From Polytrichum commune (lineage: Eukaryota; Streptophyta; Polytrichopsida; Polytrichales; Polytrichaceae), in assembly GCA_950295325.1 (NCBI GenBank), contig OX485809.1:30442001-30506000 (forward strand): a DNA stretch of 64,000 nucleotides, written 5' to 3'. Below are positions 35,428 to 44,996 of the stretch, piece after piece. Made by a program: the position numbers and the translations under genes. Each line of letters starts with the position of its first letter. The stretch's first letter is position 1. The notes beneath the pieces were generated by a model. That model did not search any database and had not been told where the DNA came from. It saw only the letters and a program-made list of their open reading frames with translations.

Positions 35428-36001
35428 TGATAAACACGGAAATCAATACACATGTATCTGTGTGAGATATTGCTTCTCTGATTCAATGAAAATTTTACTT
35501 CTACATTACTTGCTTATACATCTTACGGAATCCCTTCTACTGTATTCCTACGCCTGATGTAGATCTACTTGTATCTATACATTGTTGTATTCACTAGAAC
35601 TAACTTGTTCTCTCTCTGTCTACCAACACATGCATACAAAAGATAATCTCCATCTGATGACCGGTAGCGATATCAACTCTCCTCCCGGAGTCGACTAGAA
35701 GAATCCTTTCTAGAATGTTCTCACAGGTGAACAGAATTCATTCACTCTAATGACTGGATGAACGTAAATAAAAGTCATCCATCACTCCCACTCGTTCATC
35801 TGGTCATGAAGATGCCCTAGCCCTAAACCTAAATTTAGCAACTAAGGTCAATGATTGCCCTAATCTATTCCTAACCCTAACCCTAGGATTCATGAGTCCT
35901 TTGTACATCGTCTTTTGCAAGTTGTCTCGTCAGTTGATCTTCCTGATCTAATCAGATCACCTTTTATCCTCCTCAGGTGATGATTAAAAAATACCATAAC
36001 A
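35428..36001 (-). repeat. Copia 3' LTR of the full element (574 bp)
   Basis: Read on the minus strand it starts TGTTATGGTATTTTTTAATC and ends CCGTGTTTATCA, so it has TG...CA ends. It matches the central LTR with about three substitutions. On its right side a short purine tract on the minus strand (GTGAGGGCACATG) is the candidate polypurine tract. Confidence 0.85.
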
Positions 36002-36101
36002 CATGTGCCCTCACAATCGCCGATTATCTGTCTCCTTCGAGAGCTTTCTTATATCTCATGCGTCACTCCTTCGTTTATACATCTGCGGAGCAGACATAGC
36101 T

Positions 36102-36350
36102 TGATTGTTGCCTTTCACTTTGTTCGATGTGAAGAAATATCTTCTTTTAATAACCCCTTTCATGTTCTTCATCTTGTCAGTAGTCTTGATTTCAGTTTGG
36201 TCGACGTGATGAACCATCTCCTTTCAGGACCCCTTTCATGTTCTTCATCTCATCAATAGTCTTGATTGTTGTCTTTCACTTTGATCAATATAAGGAAACA
36301 TCTGCCTTCAGGATCCCTTTCAAGTTCTCCATCTTGTCGATAGTAATCCG
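36102..36350. repeat. three degenerate ~80-bp tandem units in the Copia 3' region
   Basis: Each unit carries CTTTCACTTTG-TC-A-T, CCTTTCA-GTTCTTCATCT-TC and A-TAGTC. They lie between the polyprotein stop and the LTR of the minus-strand element. Confidence 0.6.
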
Positions 36351-36634
36351 GTGTGTCGCTTTCTTGTTCATATATTTTTCACAAGACCAGATGCAATTTG
36401 GATCCCTTTCATGTAACTCCTTAATGTGTTGTCTACCTGTGTACCTTCTTGTGAATCCAGAGAAGAGATGTAGATATTTTCTTTTGCTAAACTCCTCCTA
36501 ATGTCTTTCATTATCTCTAAGTTCCCTGTTGCTGCTTGTACCTGCCTTTCTTTCTTCCTTATCTTATCAACTAGTGAACTCGTCTACTCCTTTTAATCCT
36601 TTGATCAAGCTTGTATGTCATCCTATTCTGTAAG

Positions 36635-39600
36635 TCAATCAATCTTGGAATCACAGTCTTGTTGATCACCTGTGAGAACGCTTCCATATAGTCTCCCACT
36701 CGTTTGAGACAGGGGTACAAGAAGACCTTGAAGACGTCGAAGATGTTGAAAAACTTCACGAGGAAGAGGTTTTGTAAGGGTATCGGCTAGCTGTTGTTTT
36801 GTGTTAATGTAGGATACATCAATCTGCTTGCGCTCGTATTTCTCCCGAATGAGGTAGTATTTTGTCTCAATGTGTTTAGTACGTTTGTGGTATTTTGGGT
36901 TCTTGACTAACTGGATAGCTCCTTGATTGTCTGAGAGAATGGGTGTAGGAGTCTGGGAGGGAAAACCAAGGCTCTGCATGAGACGGCGAAGCCAAAGAGC
37001 TTCCTTGACTGATTCTGCGAGGGCGACGAACTCAGCTTCTGTGGTGGAGTCAGCAGTACATCCCTGACGTTTGCTACACCAAGCAACGGCACCGTTAGCA
37101 AGAAGGAAGAGGTAACCAGTGCGCGACTTGCGGTCATCTTGATCTCCGGCATAATCAGCGTCACAATAGCCTCGAAGAGATAGATCAGGTAAGGTGCCGT
37201 AGTAAGAAATTCCCATATGAATAGTGCCAGAAAGGTAGCGAAAAATCCTTTTGACAGCGGTCCAATGAGATTGATGAGGGTTGCTGGTAAACTTAGCAAC
37301 CTTGCTGACAGCGAATGCAATGTCTGGGCGAGTTAGCACCATAGCATACATGAGACATCCAACAGCTTCACGATATGGCACAGACGAAGGAAGAGGAAAA
37401 TCATCCGGACCCAGTGTGGCTTGAAGAGGTACGTGAGTATCTGCTGGGGTAGTGACAGGGTTGGCTTTCTCTAACTGGAATCGTTGAATGATATCTGTAA
37501 TGTAGCGGGCTTGATTGATGTGTATAGTATGAGTGATAGGATCCCTGTGAACTTGAAAGCCAACATAGTAATCCATGGGTCCATAAGTAACTTTGAAGTT
37601 GGTCTGAAGATGTTGGATAACTGCATCAAGATCACTCTCATTGGTGGCACACACGATGCCATCATCAACGAAGATTCCAACTATAAGATCAACAGATTTG
37701 GATGTTGTCTGTCGATAATAAACACAAGTGTCCGCATCACTTGTTAGTAGATGGTAGAGTTTGAGGAATGTGTCAAATGTATGGTTCCACAATCTTCCAG
37801 ATTGTTTTAAGCCATAAAGACTTTTTAGTAAGGAACAAACATATGAGGGAGTGTTAGGATTTACAAATCCTTCTGGCTGATGCATATATATCCGAGTTGT
37901 AAGGTCGCTGTTGAGATATGCTGTTCCAATGTCAAATTGACGCATGTGCATGCGTAAAACAGCAGCAATCGCGAAGAGAACGCGTACAGAGTCATGCTTG
38001 ATAACAGGACTGAAAGTTTCATCATAATCAATGCCGTATACCTGGCTGTACCCCTTCGCGACCAGTCGAGCCTTATATTTATCGATGGCACCTGTAGAAG
38101 TATATTTGATCTTGTAAACCCATTTGCACTGAACAATAGTGCGACCAGGAGGAGGGGGAACTAGAATCCAGGTACGATTCTCCATTAAAGAGTCATATTC
38201 ACGTTCCATGGCTGCTTTCCATTGTGCAGCTTGAGGAGACATAGTGGCTTGTTTATATGTTGCCGGTTCTCGGAAGGTTTCAGCAGAATGAATCATGTTA
38301 GCAAAAGAACTTTGCTGAGATGAACTATCCTGTGATAAAACAGTAGAAGGAAATGTATCTTGTATATCAGAGGAGGCTGTGTAGATATCCGTAAGAGATC
38401 TGTATTTAGGGTGAATAGGTGAGTCTGGTAAGTGAGAAGAAGAAGGGATATCAAAAGCATATGGATCAGATGATCCGGATGATACAACATGAGGAGAAGT
38501 AATAGCATGGTCTGAAGAGATTGGAGGTGCAATAGGGGAAGGAACAGATAGGGTATGTGAATCTGCAGGACTATCTTGTTCAGGAAACGGTAGAGAATCT
38601 GTTGTAGAAGAAACTCCCACTGAATCAATAATAGGAACTGACGGAGGGTTAGGTGGAGGGTTAGGTGGGGGTAGGTGATTGGCAGGTATATCAACATGCG
38701 TGGACTGCATCGTCAGCGATGAGAAAAGGGAGGGGGAGTAAGCTGTGGCCTCATCGAAGATGACATCAGAACTTTCTGAAACGAGGTCTGTGACAGGGTT
38801 CCAAAATCGCCAACCCTTGCTGGTATCACTGTAGCCAACAAATATAACCCGCTTTCCTTTCGGTTGAAATTTAGTACGCTTTGATTTATCAATAAAGATA
38901 TAAGCAAGAGTACCAAACGTTTTGAAATGAGAAACACTAGGTTTCGTGTTGAACCATAGTTCATAAGGAGTCACGAAACCTACCTGAGTGTTGATTGTTC
39001 GGTTGAGAATGTAGACTGCAGTGTGAACAGCTTCTGCCCAGAGTTTCAGAGGTATATTGTGTAGATGTAACATGCATCTGGCTGCTTCACATATGGTGCG
39101 ATTGTCTCGTTCAATATACCCGTTCTGTTGTGGAGTATAGGATGTGCTGGTCTCTCGTAGGATGCCTTCTTTCTCAAGAAGTAAATCAAATTCAGTGTTG
39201 CAAAATTCCTTGCCGCGGTCTGTTCGAAGAGTCTTGACTGAATTCCCTGTTATGCGCTCAATAGAGCGTAAGATCTTAAGGAAAAACCTGATAGTATCTC
39301 CCTTGGCTTTAAGAAAAGCAACGAATCTGAAAGAGGTGCAGTCGTCCTTGATTAAGACGTAATAATGAGCACCCCCTAAGGAAGGAATGGACATCTTCCC
39401 GCATAAGTCAGCGTGCAACAATTCTCCAGGTATTTTCGATCGTTCTTTCTGTGGATTTGAAGAGTATGTCGACTTATGTTGTTTTCCCAAAGCACAGCCG
39501 GGACAGACTTGAATTATTTTGCTGTGAGAAAGAATTGGAAGATCCTTGACGCTGTCATGTGCACTCATATTCTTAATAGTATGAATGTTGACATGTCCCA

Positions 39601-41050
39601 TTCTGTTATGCCATAGCACTAACTCTGTGTCACGTGGGGTTGTGACAGCAAGAGCTGTAGATGGATGGCTATCTGCAGGTTGAGTGTCCATTGTTGATGC
39701 AGGAGGAACAGGGCTGATGGATAACTTGTACAATGTTCCGACTAAGTCTCCTTCCAATACTTTTGGACCTTCTCCAAAATCATCATAGAGAGCGCATTTC
39801 GTCCTGATAGTCTGAAAGGAGAATCCAGCTCTGGATGCAAGGCCGATTGAGAATAAATTTCGTCGTAGGTCAGGTACAAATAACACTTTCTTCAGAACAC
39901 CCTTCTTGTGTACACCATCAATTAGTCTTGTAATGTTGATGTCGCCTACGCCTCTCACCCATAGATTGCTATCATCTGCAATGGCAACGGGCCATGTGCC
40001 TGATGGTATGGCTTTAAAAGTAGAAAACCAGTCACGGTGTTCTGTCATGTGCTCAGTAGCACCTGAATCAGCATACCAAGCTTGTTTATCAAAATTGACG
40101 TTCAATGCGTGTGACAATCCACTTAGTGCCATGAGTGCACAATCGTCATGTTCAGATTCTGATGCAGAGTTACTTGAGCCAGAATTAGTTTGCTCAGATG
40201 TAGCAGCACATGCATTGCTCCGTTTATCTCTTGTAAACTTTTGTTTACGATCAAGTCTATTCTTCTTTTGATTTGAGAACTTATCTTTGTCACGTCGCGG
40301 ATGCGGACATTCAGCTGTCCAATGATCGTGTTCTCCACAGTTGTAGCATCGAGTGCGACTCTTCAGATTCTTGATATACTCCTTGTTTGGTTCATGATTT
40401 GTCTTCTTGTTCTGTGAGTGCATCTTGCTGGAGCGAGTGAAGAATGCTGAGTCTTCTGCGAGGTCTCCGCCTTGTAGCGCCAAGAGATTCTCCAGTTGTA
40501 GCAGTCGAACCTTAAGATTTGCAACTGTCTGTTGCTCGGCAGGGAGGTTAGTCCAGGCAGTGACAATACTATTGTAGCTAGGAGGTAAGCTACATATTAT
40601 CTTAGTAATAATACTGTCCTCATCAACTGGTTTGCCCAGATCTTTCAAAAGATTTCCCATGCTAATAACCTTGTTAACATGAGTATTGATGGAATCTCCT
40701 ATGTTCATTTTGTACTCATAGAAGCTATTCTGAACCATATAGATGTTTTCTTTTGATCTATGTTGGTAGAATGCACACAATGTAGACCACATAGAGGCTG
40801 CGGTTGTGCAATTGATAAGGTTCTCTAGTACAGATAGAGTTACTGACGCTCCTATTAATTGTTTGGCCAGATTATCTCCCTTTATCCACGCTGCTTTCTC
40901 AATTTCTGAAGCATCTTCACCTGGTTGCGGTATGGTGCCATCGACAATTGGCATCACTTCTCTGGTGGAAAAGCAGAGTTCCATATAGAACTTCCAGACT
41001 GGAAACTTAGTTCCATCAAACACTCGAATCTCAGATTCTCTCTTATCCAT
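36635..41050 (-). CDS. intact Copia gag-pol polyprotein (1471 aa)
   Basis: One uninterrupted frame. Gag occupies about residues 1-230, with a CCHC knuckle (CYNCGEHDHWTAECP) near 235. The aspartic protease motif WYADSGATEH lies near 325. The integrase zinc region (LWHNRMGHVNIHTIKN, CPGCALGK) is near 480-520, and the integrase core has Asp in LHADLCG (~545), Asp in RTDRGKEF (~610) and Glu in YIERDNRT (~645). The reverse transcriptase spans about 975-1215, with DIGTAYLNSDL and the active-site FVDDG where YVDD is usual. RNase H contains CDADYAGDQDDRKSRTGY and STTEAEFVALAES. The polyprotein makes the particle, copies RNA into DNA and inserts it. No stops or frameshifts are present, so recent mobility is likely. 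Its own 5' LTR is missing, which should prevent normal transcription. Confidence 0.92.
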   Translation of the reverse strand: MDKRESEIRVFDGTKFPVWKFYMELCFSTREVMPIVDGTIPQPGEDASEIEKAAWIKGDNLAKQLIGASVTLSVLENLINCTTAASMWSTLCAFYQHRSKENIYMVQNSFYEYKMNIGDSINTHVNKVISMGNLLKDLGKPVDEDSIITKIICSLPPSYNSIVTAWTNLPAEQQTVANLKVRLLQLENLLALQGGDLAEDSAFFTRSSKMHSQNKKTNHEPNKEYIKNLKSRTRCYNCGEHDHWTAECPHPRRDKDKFSNQKKNRLDRKQKFTRDKRSNACAATSEQTNSGSSNSASESEHDDCALMALSGLSHALNVNFDKQAWYADSGATEHMTEHRDWFSTFKAIPSGTWPVAIADDSNLWVRGVGDINITRLIDGVHKKGVLKKVLFVPDLRRNLFSIGLASRAGFSFQTIRTKCALYDDFGEGPKVLEGDLVGTLYKLSISPVPPASTMDTQPADSHPSTALAVTTPRDTELVLWHNRMGHVNIHTIKNMSAHDSVKDLPILSHSKIIQVCPGCALGKQHKSTYSSNPQKERSKIPGELLHADLCGKMSIPSLGGAHYYVLIKDDCTSFRFVAFLKAKGDTIRFFLKILRSIERITGNSVKTLRTDRGKEFCNTEFDLLLEKEGILRETSTSYTPQQNGYIERDNRTICEAARCMLHLHNIPLKLWAEAVHTAVYILNRTINTQVGFVTPYELWFNTKPSVSHFKTFGTLAYIFIDKSKRTKFQPKGKRVIFVGYSDTSKGWRFWNPVTDLVSESSDVIFDEATAYSPSLFSSLTMQSTHVDIPANHLPPPNPPPNPPSVPIIDSVGVSSTTDSLPFPEQDSPADSHTLSVPSPIAPPISSDHAITSPHVVSSGSSDPYAFDIPSSSHLPDSPIHPKYRSLTDIYTASSDIQDTFPSTVLSQDSSSQQSSFANMIHSAETFREPATYKQATMSPQAAQWKAAMEREYDSLMENRTWILVPPPPGRTIVQCKWVYKIKYTSTGAIDKYKARLVAKGYSQVYGIDYDETFSPVIKHDSVRVLFAIAAVLRMHMRQFDIGTAYLNSDLTTRIYMHQPEGFVNPNTPSYVCSLLKSLYGLKQSGRLWNHTFDTFLKLYHLLTSDADTCVYYRQTTSKSVDLIVGIFVDDGIVCATNESDLDAVIQHLQTNFKVTYGPMDYYVGFQVHRDPITHTIHINQARYITDIIQRFQLEKANPVTTPADTHVPLQATLGPDDFPLPSSVPYREAVGCLMYAMVLTRPDIAFAVSKVAKFTSNPHQSHWTAVKRIFRYLSGTIHMGISYYGTLPDLSLRGYCDADYAGDQDDRKSRTGYLFLLANGAVAWCSKRQGCTADSTTEAEFVALAESVKEALWLRRLMQSLGFPSQTPTPILSDNQGAIQLVKNPKYHKRTKHIETKYYLIREKYERKQIDVSYINTKQQLADTLTKPLPREVFQHLRRLQGLLVPLSQTSGRLYGSVLTGDQQDCDSKID

Positions 41051-41097
41051 TGTATGTAGACAGATAAAACTTCAATGTAAATGCTAATATCTCTTAC

Positions 41098-41112
41098 GGT
41101 GGGCCCATAACC
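41098..41112 (-). promoter_or_regulatory. primer-binding site of the minus-strand Copia
   Basis: The plus strand reads GGTGGGCCCATAACC; the minus strand is its complement. This equals 15 nt of the anticodon arm of plant initiator tRNA-Met as I remember it, so priming would use an internal tRNA fragment and not the 3' CCA end. Confidence 0.65.
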
Positions 41113-41186
41113 TCCTCTGATATACAAGATACATGATATACATAAAATATACCAGCAAGGGTATATTTTATGTATATACCAGCAAG
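41113..41186. other. junction filler between the two Copia copies
   Basis: 74 bp replace the expected 5' LTR. They contain a perfect hairpin, ATACATAAAATATACC (41138-41153), loop AGCAAG, GGTATATTTTATGTAT (41160-41175). ACCAGCAAGGGTAT occurs twice; the second copy merges with the forward LTR at GGTAT, a shared microhomology. The same words occur at the distal break (44043-44110). Confidence 0.8.
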
Positions 41187-41754
41187 GGTATTTTTTAATC
41201 ATCACCTGAGGAGGATAAAAGGTGATCTGATTAGATCAGGAAGATCAACTGACGAGACAACTTGCAAAAGACGATGTACAAAGGACTCATGAATCCTAGG
41301 GTTAGGGTTAGGAATAGATTAGGGCAATCATTGACCTTAGTTGCTAAATTTAGGTTTAGGGCTAGGGCATCTTCATGACCAGATGAACGAGTGGGAGTGA
41401 TGGATGACTTTTATTTACGTTCATCCAGTCATTAGAGTGAATGAATTCTGTTCACCTGTGAGAACATTCTAGAAAGGATTCTTCTAGTCGACTCCGGGAG
41501 GAGAGTTGATATCGCTACCGGTCATCAGATGGAGATTATCTTTTGTATGCATGTGTTGGTAGACAGAGAGAGAACAAGTTAGTTCTAGTGAATACAACAA
41601 TGTATACATACAAGTAGATCTACATCAGCCGTAGGAATACAGTAGAAGGGATTCCGTAAGATGTATAAGCAAGTAATGTAGAAGTAAAATTTTCATTGAA
41701 TCAGAGAAGCAATATCTCACACAGATACATGTGTATTGATTTCCGTGTTCATCA
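41187..41754 (+). repeat. central Copia LTR, missing its first 6 bases
   Basis: Matches the left LTR in the opposite orientation. It starts at GGTATTTTTT instead of TGTTATGGTATT and ends ATCA just before the primer site. It is the 5' LTR of the truncated plus-strand copy, 568 bp against 574 bp for the complete one. Confidence 0.88.
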
Positions 41755-41769
41755 GGTTATGGGCCCACC
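41755..41769 (+). promoter_or_regulatory. primer-binding site of the plus-strand Copia copy
   Basis: GGTTATGGGCCCACC immediately follows the LTR end CA. It is complementary to GGTGGGCCCATAACC in the anticodon arm of initiator tRNA-Met (from memory), the half-tRNA priming mode known for Drosophila copia, Ty5 and Osser. Confidence 0.65.
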
Positions 41770-41816
41770 GTAAGAGATATTAGCATTTACATTGAAGTTT
41801 TATCTGTCTACATACA

Positions 41817-44126
41817 ATGGATAAGAGAGAATCTGAGATTCGAGTGTTTGATGGAACTAAGTTTCCAGTCTGGAAGTTCTATATGGAACTCTGCTTTTCC
41901 ACCAGAGAAGTGATGCCAATTGTCGATGGCACCATACCGCAACCAGGTGAAGATGCTTCAGAAATTGAGAAAGCAGCGTGGATAAAGGGAGATAATCTGG
42001 CCAAACAATTAATAGGAGCGTCAGTAACTCTATCTGTACTAGAGAACCTTATCAATTGCACAACCGCAGCCTCTATGTGGTCTACATTGTGTGCATTCTA
42101 CCAACATAGATCAAAAGAAAACATCTATATGGTTCAGAATAGCTTCTATGAGTACAAAATGAACATAGGAGATTCCATCAATACTCATGTTAACAAGGTT
42201 ATTAGCATGGGAAATCTTTTGAAAGATCTGGGCAAACCAGTTGATGAGGACAGTATTATTACTAAGATAATATGTAGCTTACCTCCTAGCTACAATAGTA
42301 TTGTCACTGCCTGGACTAACCTCCCTGCCGAGCAACAGACAGTTGCAAATCTTAAGGTTCGACTGCTACAACTGGAGAATCTCTTGGCGCTACAAGGCGG
42401 AGACCTCGCAGAAGACTCAGCATTCTTCACTCGCTCCAGCAAGATGCACTCACAGAACAAGAAGACAAATCATGAACCAAACAAGGAGTATATCAAGAAT
42501 CTGAAGAGTCGCACTCGATGCTACAACTGTGGAGAACACGATCATTGGACAGCTGAATGTCCGCATCCGCGACGTGACAAAGATAAGTTCTCAAATCAAA
42601 AGAAGAATAGACTTGATCGTAAACAAAAGTTTACAAGAGATAAACGGAGCAATGCATGTGCTGCTACATCTGAGCAAACTAATTCTGGCTCAAGTAACTC
42701 TGCATCAGAATCTGAACATGACGATTGTGCACTCATGGCACTAAGTGGATTGTCACACGCATTGAACGTCAATTTTGATAAACAAGCTTGGTATGCTGAT
42801 TCAGGTGCTACTGAGCACATGACAGAACACCGTGACTGGTTTTCTACTTTTAAAGCCATACCATCAGGCACATGGCCCGTTGCCATTGCAGATGATAGCA
42901 ATCTATGGGTGAGAGGCGTAGGCGACATCAACATTACAAGACTAATTGATGGTGTACACAAGAAGGGTGTTCTGAAGAAAGTGTTATTTGTACCTGACCT
43001 ACGACGAAATTTATTCTCAATCGGCCTTGCATCCAGAGCTGGATTCTCCTTTCAGACTATCAGGACGAAATGCGCTCTCTATGATGATTTTGGAGAAGGT
43101 CCAAAAGTATTGGAAGGAGACTTAGTCGGAACATTGTACAAGTTATCCATCAGCCCTGTTCCTCCTGCATCAACAATGGACACTCAACCTGCAGATAGCC
43201 ATCCATCTACAGCTCTTGCTGTCACAACCCCACGTGACACAGAGTTAGTGCTATGGCATAACAGAATGGGACATGTCAACATTCATACTATTAAGAATAT
43301 GAGTGCACATGACAGCGTCAAGGATCTTCCAATTCTTTCTCACAGCAAAATAATTCAAGTCTGTCCCGGCTGTGCTTTGGGAAAACAACATAAGTCGACA
43401 TACTCTTCAAATCCACAGAAAGAACGATCGAAAATACCTGGAGAATTGTTGCACGCTGACTTATGCGGGAAGATGTCCATTCCTTCCTTAGGGGGTGCTC
43501 ATTATTACGTCTTAATCAAGGACGACTGCACCTCTTTCAGATTCGTTGCTTTTCTTAAAGCCAAGGGAGATACTATCAGGTTTTTCCTTAAGATCTTACG
43601 CTCTATTGAGCGCATAACAGGGAATTCAGTCAAGACTCTTCGAACAGACCGCGGCAAGGAATTTTGCAACACTGAATTTGATTTACTTCTTGAGAAAGAA
43701 GGCATCCTACGAGAGACCAGCACATCCTATACTCCACAACAGAACGGGTATATTGAACGAGACAATCGCACCATATGTGAAGCAGCCAGATGCATGTTAC
43801 ATCTACACAATATACCTCTGAAACTCTGGGCAGAAGCTGTTCACACTGCAGTCTACATTCTCAACCGAACAATCAACACTCAGGTAGGTTTCGTGACTCC
43901 TTATGAACTATGGTTCAACACGAAACCTAGTGTTTCTCATTTCAAAACGTTTGGTACTCTTGCTTATATCTTTATTGATAAATCAAAGCGTACTAAATTT
44001 CAACCGAAAGGAAAGCGGGTTATATTTGTTGGCTACAGTGATACCAGCAAGGGTATATTTTATGTAAGCAAAATATACCAGCAAGGGTATATACCAGCAA
44101 GGGTATATTTTATGATAGTAGGGTAG
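41817..44126 (+). pseudogene. truncated Copia gag-protease-integrase copy
   Basis: The first 746 residues equal the N-terminal half of the minus-strand polyprotein, including the CCHC knuckle, DSGATEH protease motif and all three integrase acidic residues. Homology stops at 44054 inside GYSDTSKG. Filler DNA then adds 23 unrelated residues (IFYVSKIYQQGY...) before TAG at 44124-44126. Reverse transcriptase, RNase H and the 3' LTR are absent, so the copy cannot move by itself. Because it keeps a nearly complete 5' LTR and primer site, it may still be transcribed. Transcripts reading through both arms could fold into long double-stranded RNA. Confidence 0.88.
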
Positions 44127-44996
44127 ACGGGCCCAATTCCAACATCTTCAATTCGCCTTTTTGGCTCCCGGACTTCATATCAACTTTATTTCATTCCATT
44201 TCACATAGCACAAATTTAGACACCTATATATGAGTGGTATGTCGTGAACTGTGGATCTGAGAGCAACCATCAAAAAGAAATTGCACTATTTGGAGGAATC
44301 TCCATTTGTGTGTATTTTTTAGCACAAAACTGCAAGTTTTTACATTTGACACGCAGAAACTTGCACCAAAGAGGATGTGGACATCAATTGACGCTCACAA
44401 TTTAAAATTCAAGTAGTGTGACTTGTGAATTCTGTTCCCATCACTCCTACACAAACTGCACATTGCAATTGAACTGAAACTGAATGAAGTGGCGGAATAG
44501 ACATCTTCTTTGGAAAATGACAACCGCTGTCTTTACACCTGATTGCGAAAATTGGATATGACTTGACATACACTTTATAATCAATGCATATCAAGTACAA
44601 CTTCTGTAGGAAATGGGTCCAACTCCAGCAGTGCATATCACCAACACTCCCATAAAACTGTCAAGAGAAGATCACATACATCGTAAATCGAATCAAACAA
44701 GACCCATACATTAAGTACAATGGTGATGCCTAATGACACAATTGTCTGTAAATATACACAATAACATTTAATTGACACAAAAATTGTTTGTATCCCGCCT
44801 CTATATTAAAACGAAACAAGCATCCCACAGTTCATCAGAGTAACTCAACTCTTCCCACAGCCTTCAACCGGCGCTCAAACTTTTCAAAAAATCTCAACCG
44901 AGTATTCTTCTTGTTTAGGCAAGAGAACATGCCCTGGGGAGCTCAAACCAATATTAATCACAATGCCTTAAGCACCACTACAAGGAGGTACCATCC
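44127..44996. other. flank and probable 3' UTR of eEF2
   Basis: AT-rich sequence between the Copia break and the eEF2 stop codon. Part of it must be the eEF2 3' UTR on the minus strand; no other gene is visible. Confidence 0.4.

Larger units (their letters stand above)
38813..44054. repeat. large inverted repeat, 2300-bp arms
   Basis: Arm 1 is 38813-41112 and arm 2 is 41755-44054; both span primer site, gag, protease, integrase and end inside the codon run for GYSDTSKG. Translations are identical over the whole length in several frames, so nucleotide identity is at or near 100%. The 642-bp spacer holds the junction and one LTR. Confidence 0.9.
35428..44126. mobile_element. composite: full Copia (-) joined head-to-head to truncated Copia (+)
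   Basis: Order on the plus strand: LTR (35428-36001), interior of a minus-strand element to its primer site (41112), 74-bp junction, forward LTR lacking its first six bases (41187-41754), primer site, gag and half of pol of a plus-strand copy, break at 44054, filler to about 44126. The parts 38813-41112 and 41755-44054 are inverted repeats of exactly 2300 bp each, with identical protein readings. The minus-strand element has no LTR of its own at its 5' side. No 5-bp target duplication is seen (CATAG left, GATAG near the right end at best). Confidence 0.85.

Noticed and set aside
35815-35890. Telomere-like CCCTAAACC words in the Copia LTR
   Set aside because: They are short, irregular and part of the LTR in both copies, so not a telomeric insertion.
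35423-44118. 5-bp target duplication (CATAG / GATAG) around the Copia pair
   Set aside because: Only four of five bases match and the right end lies in filler DNA.
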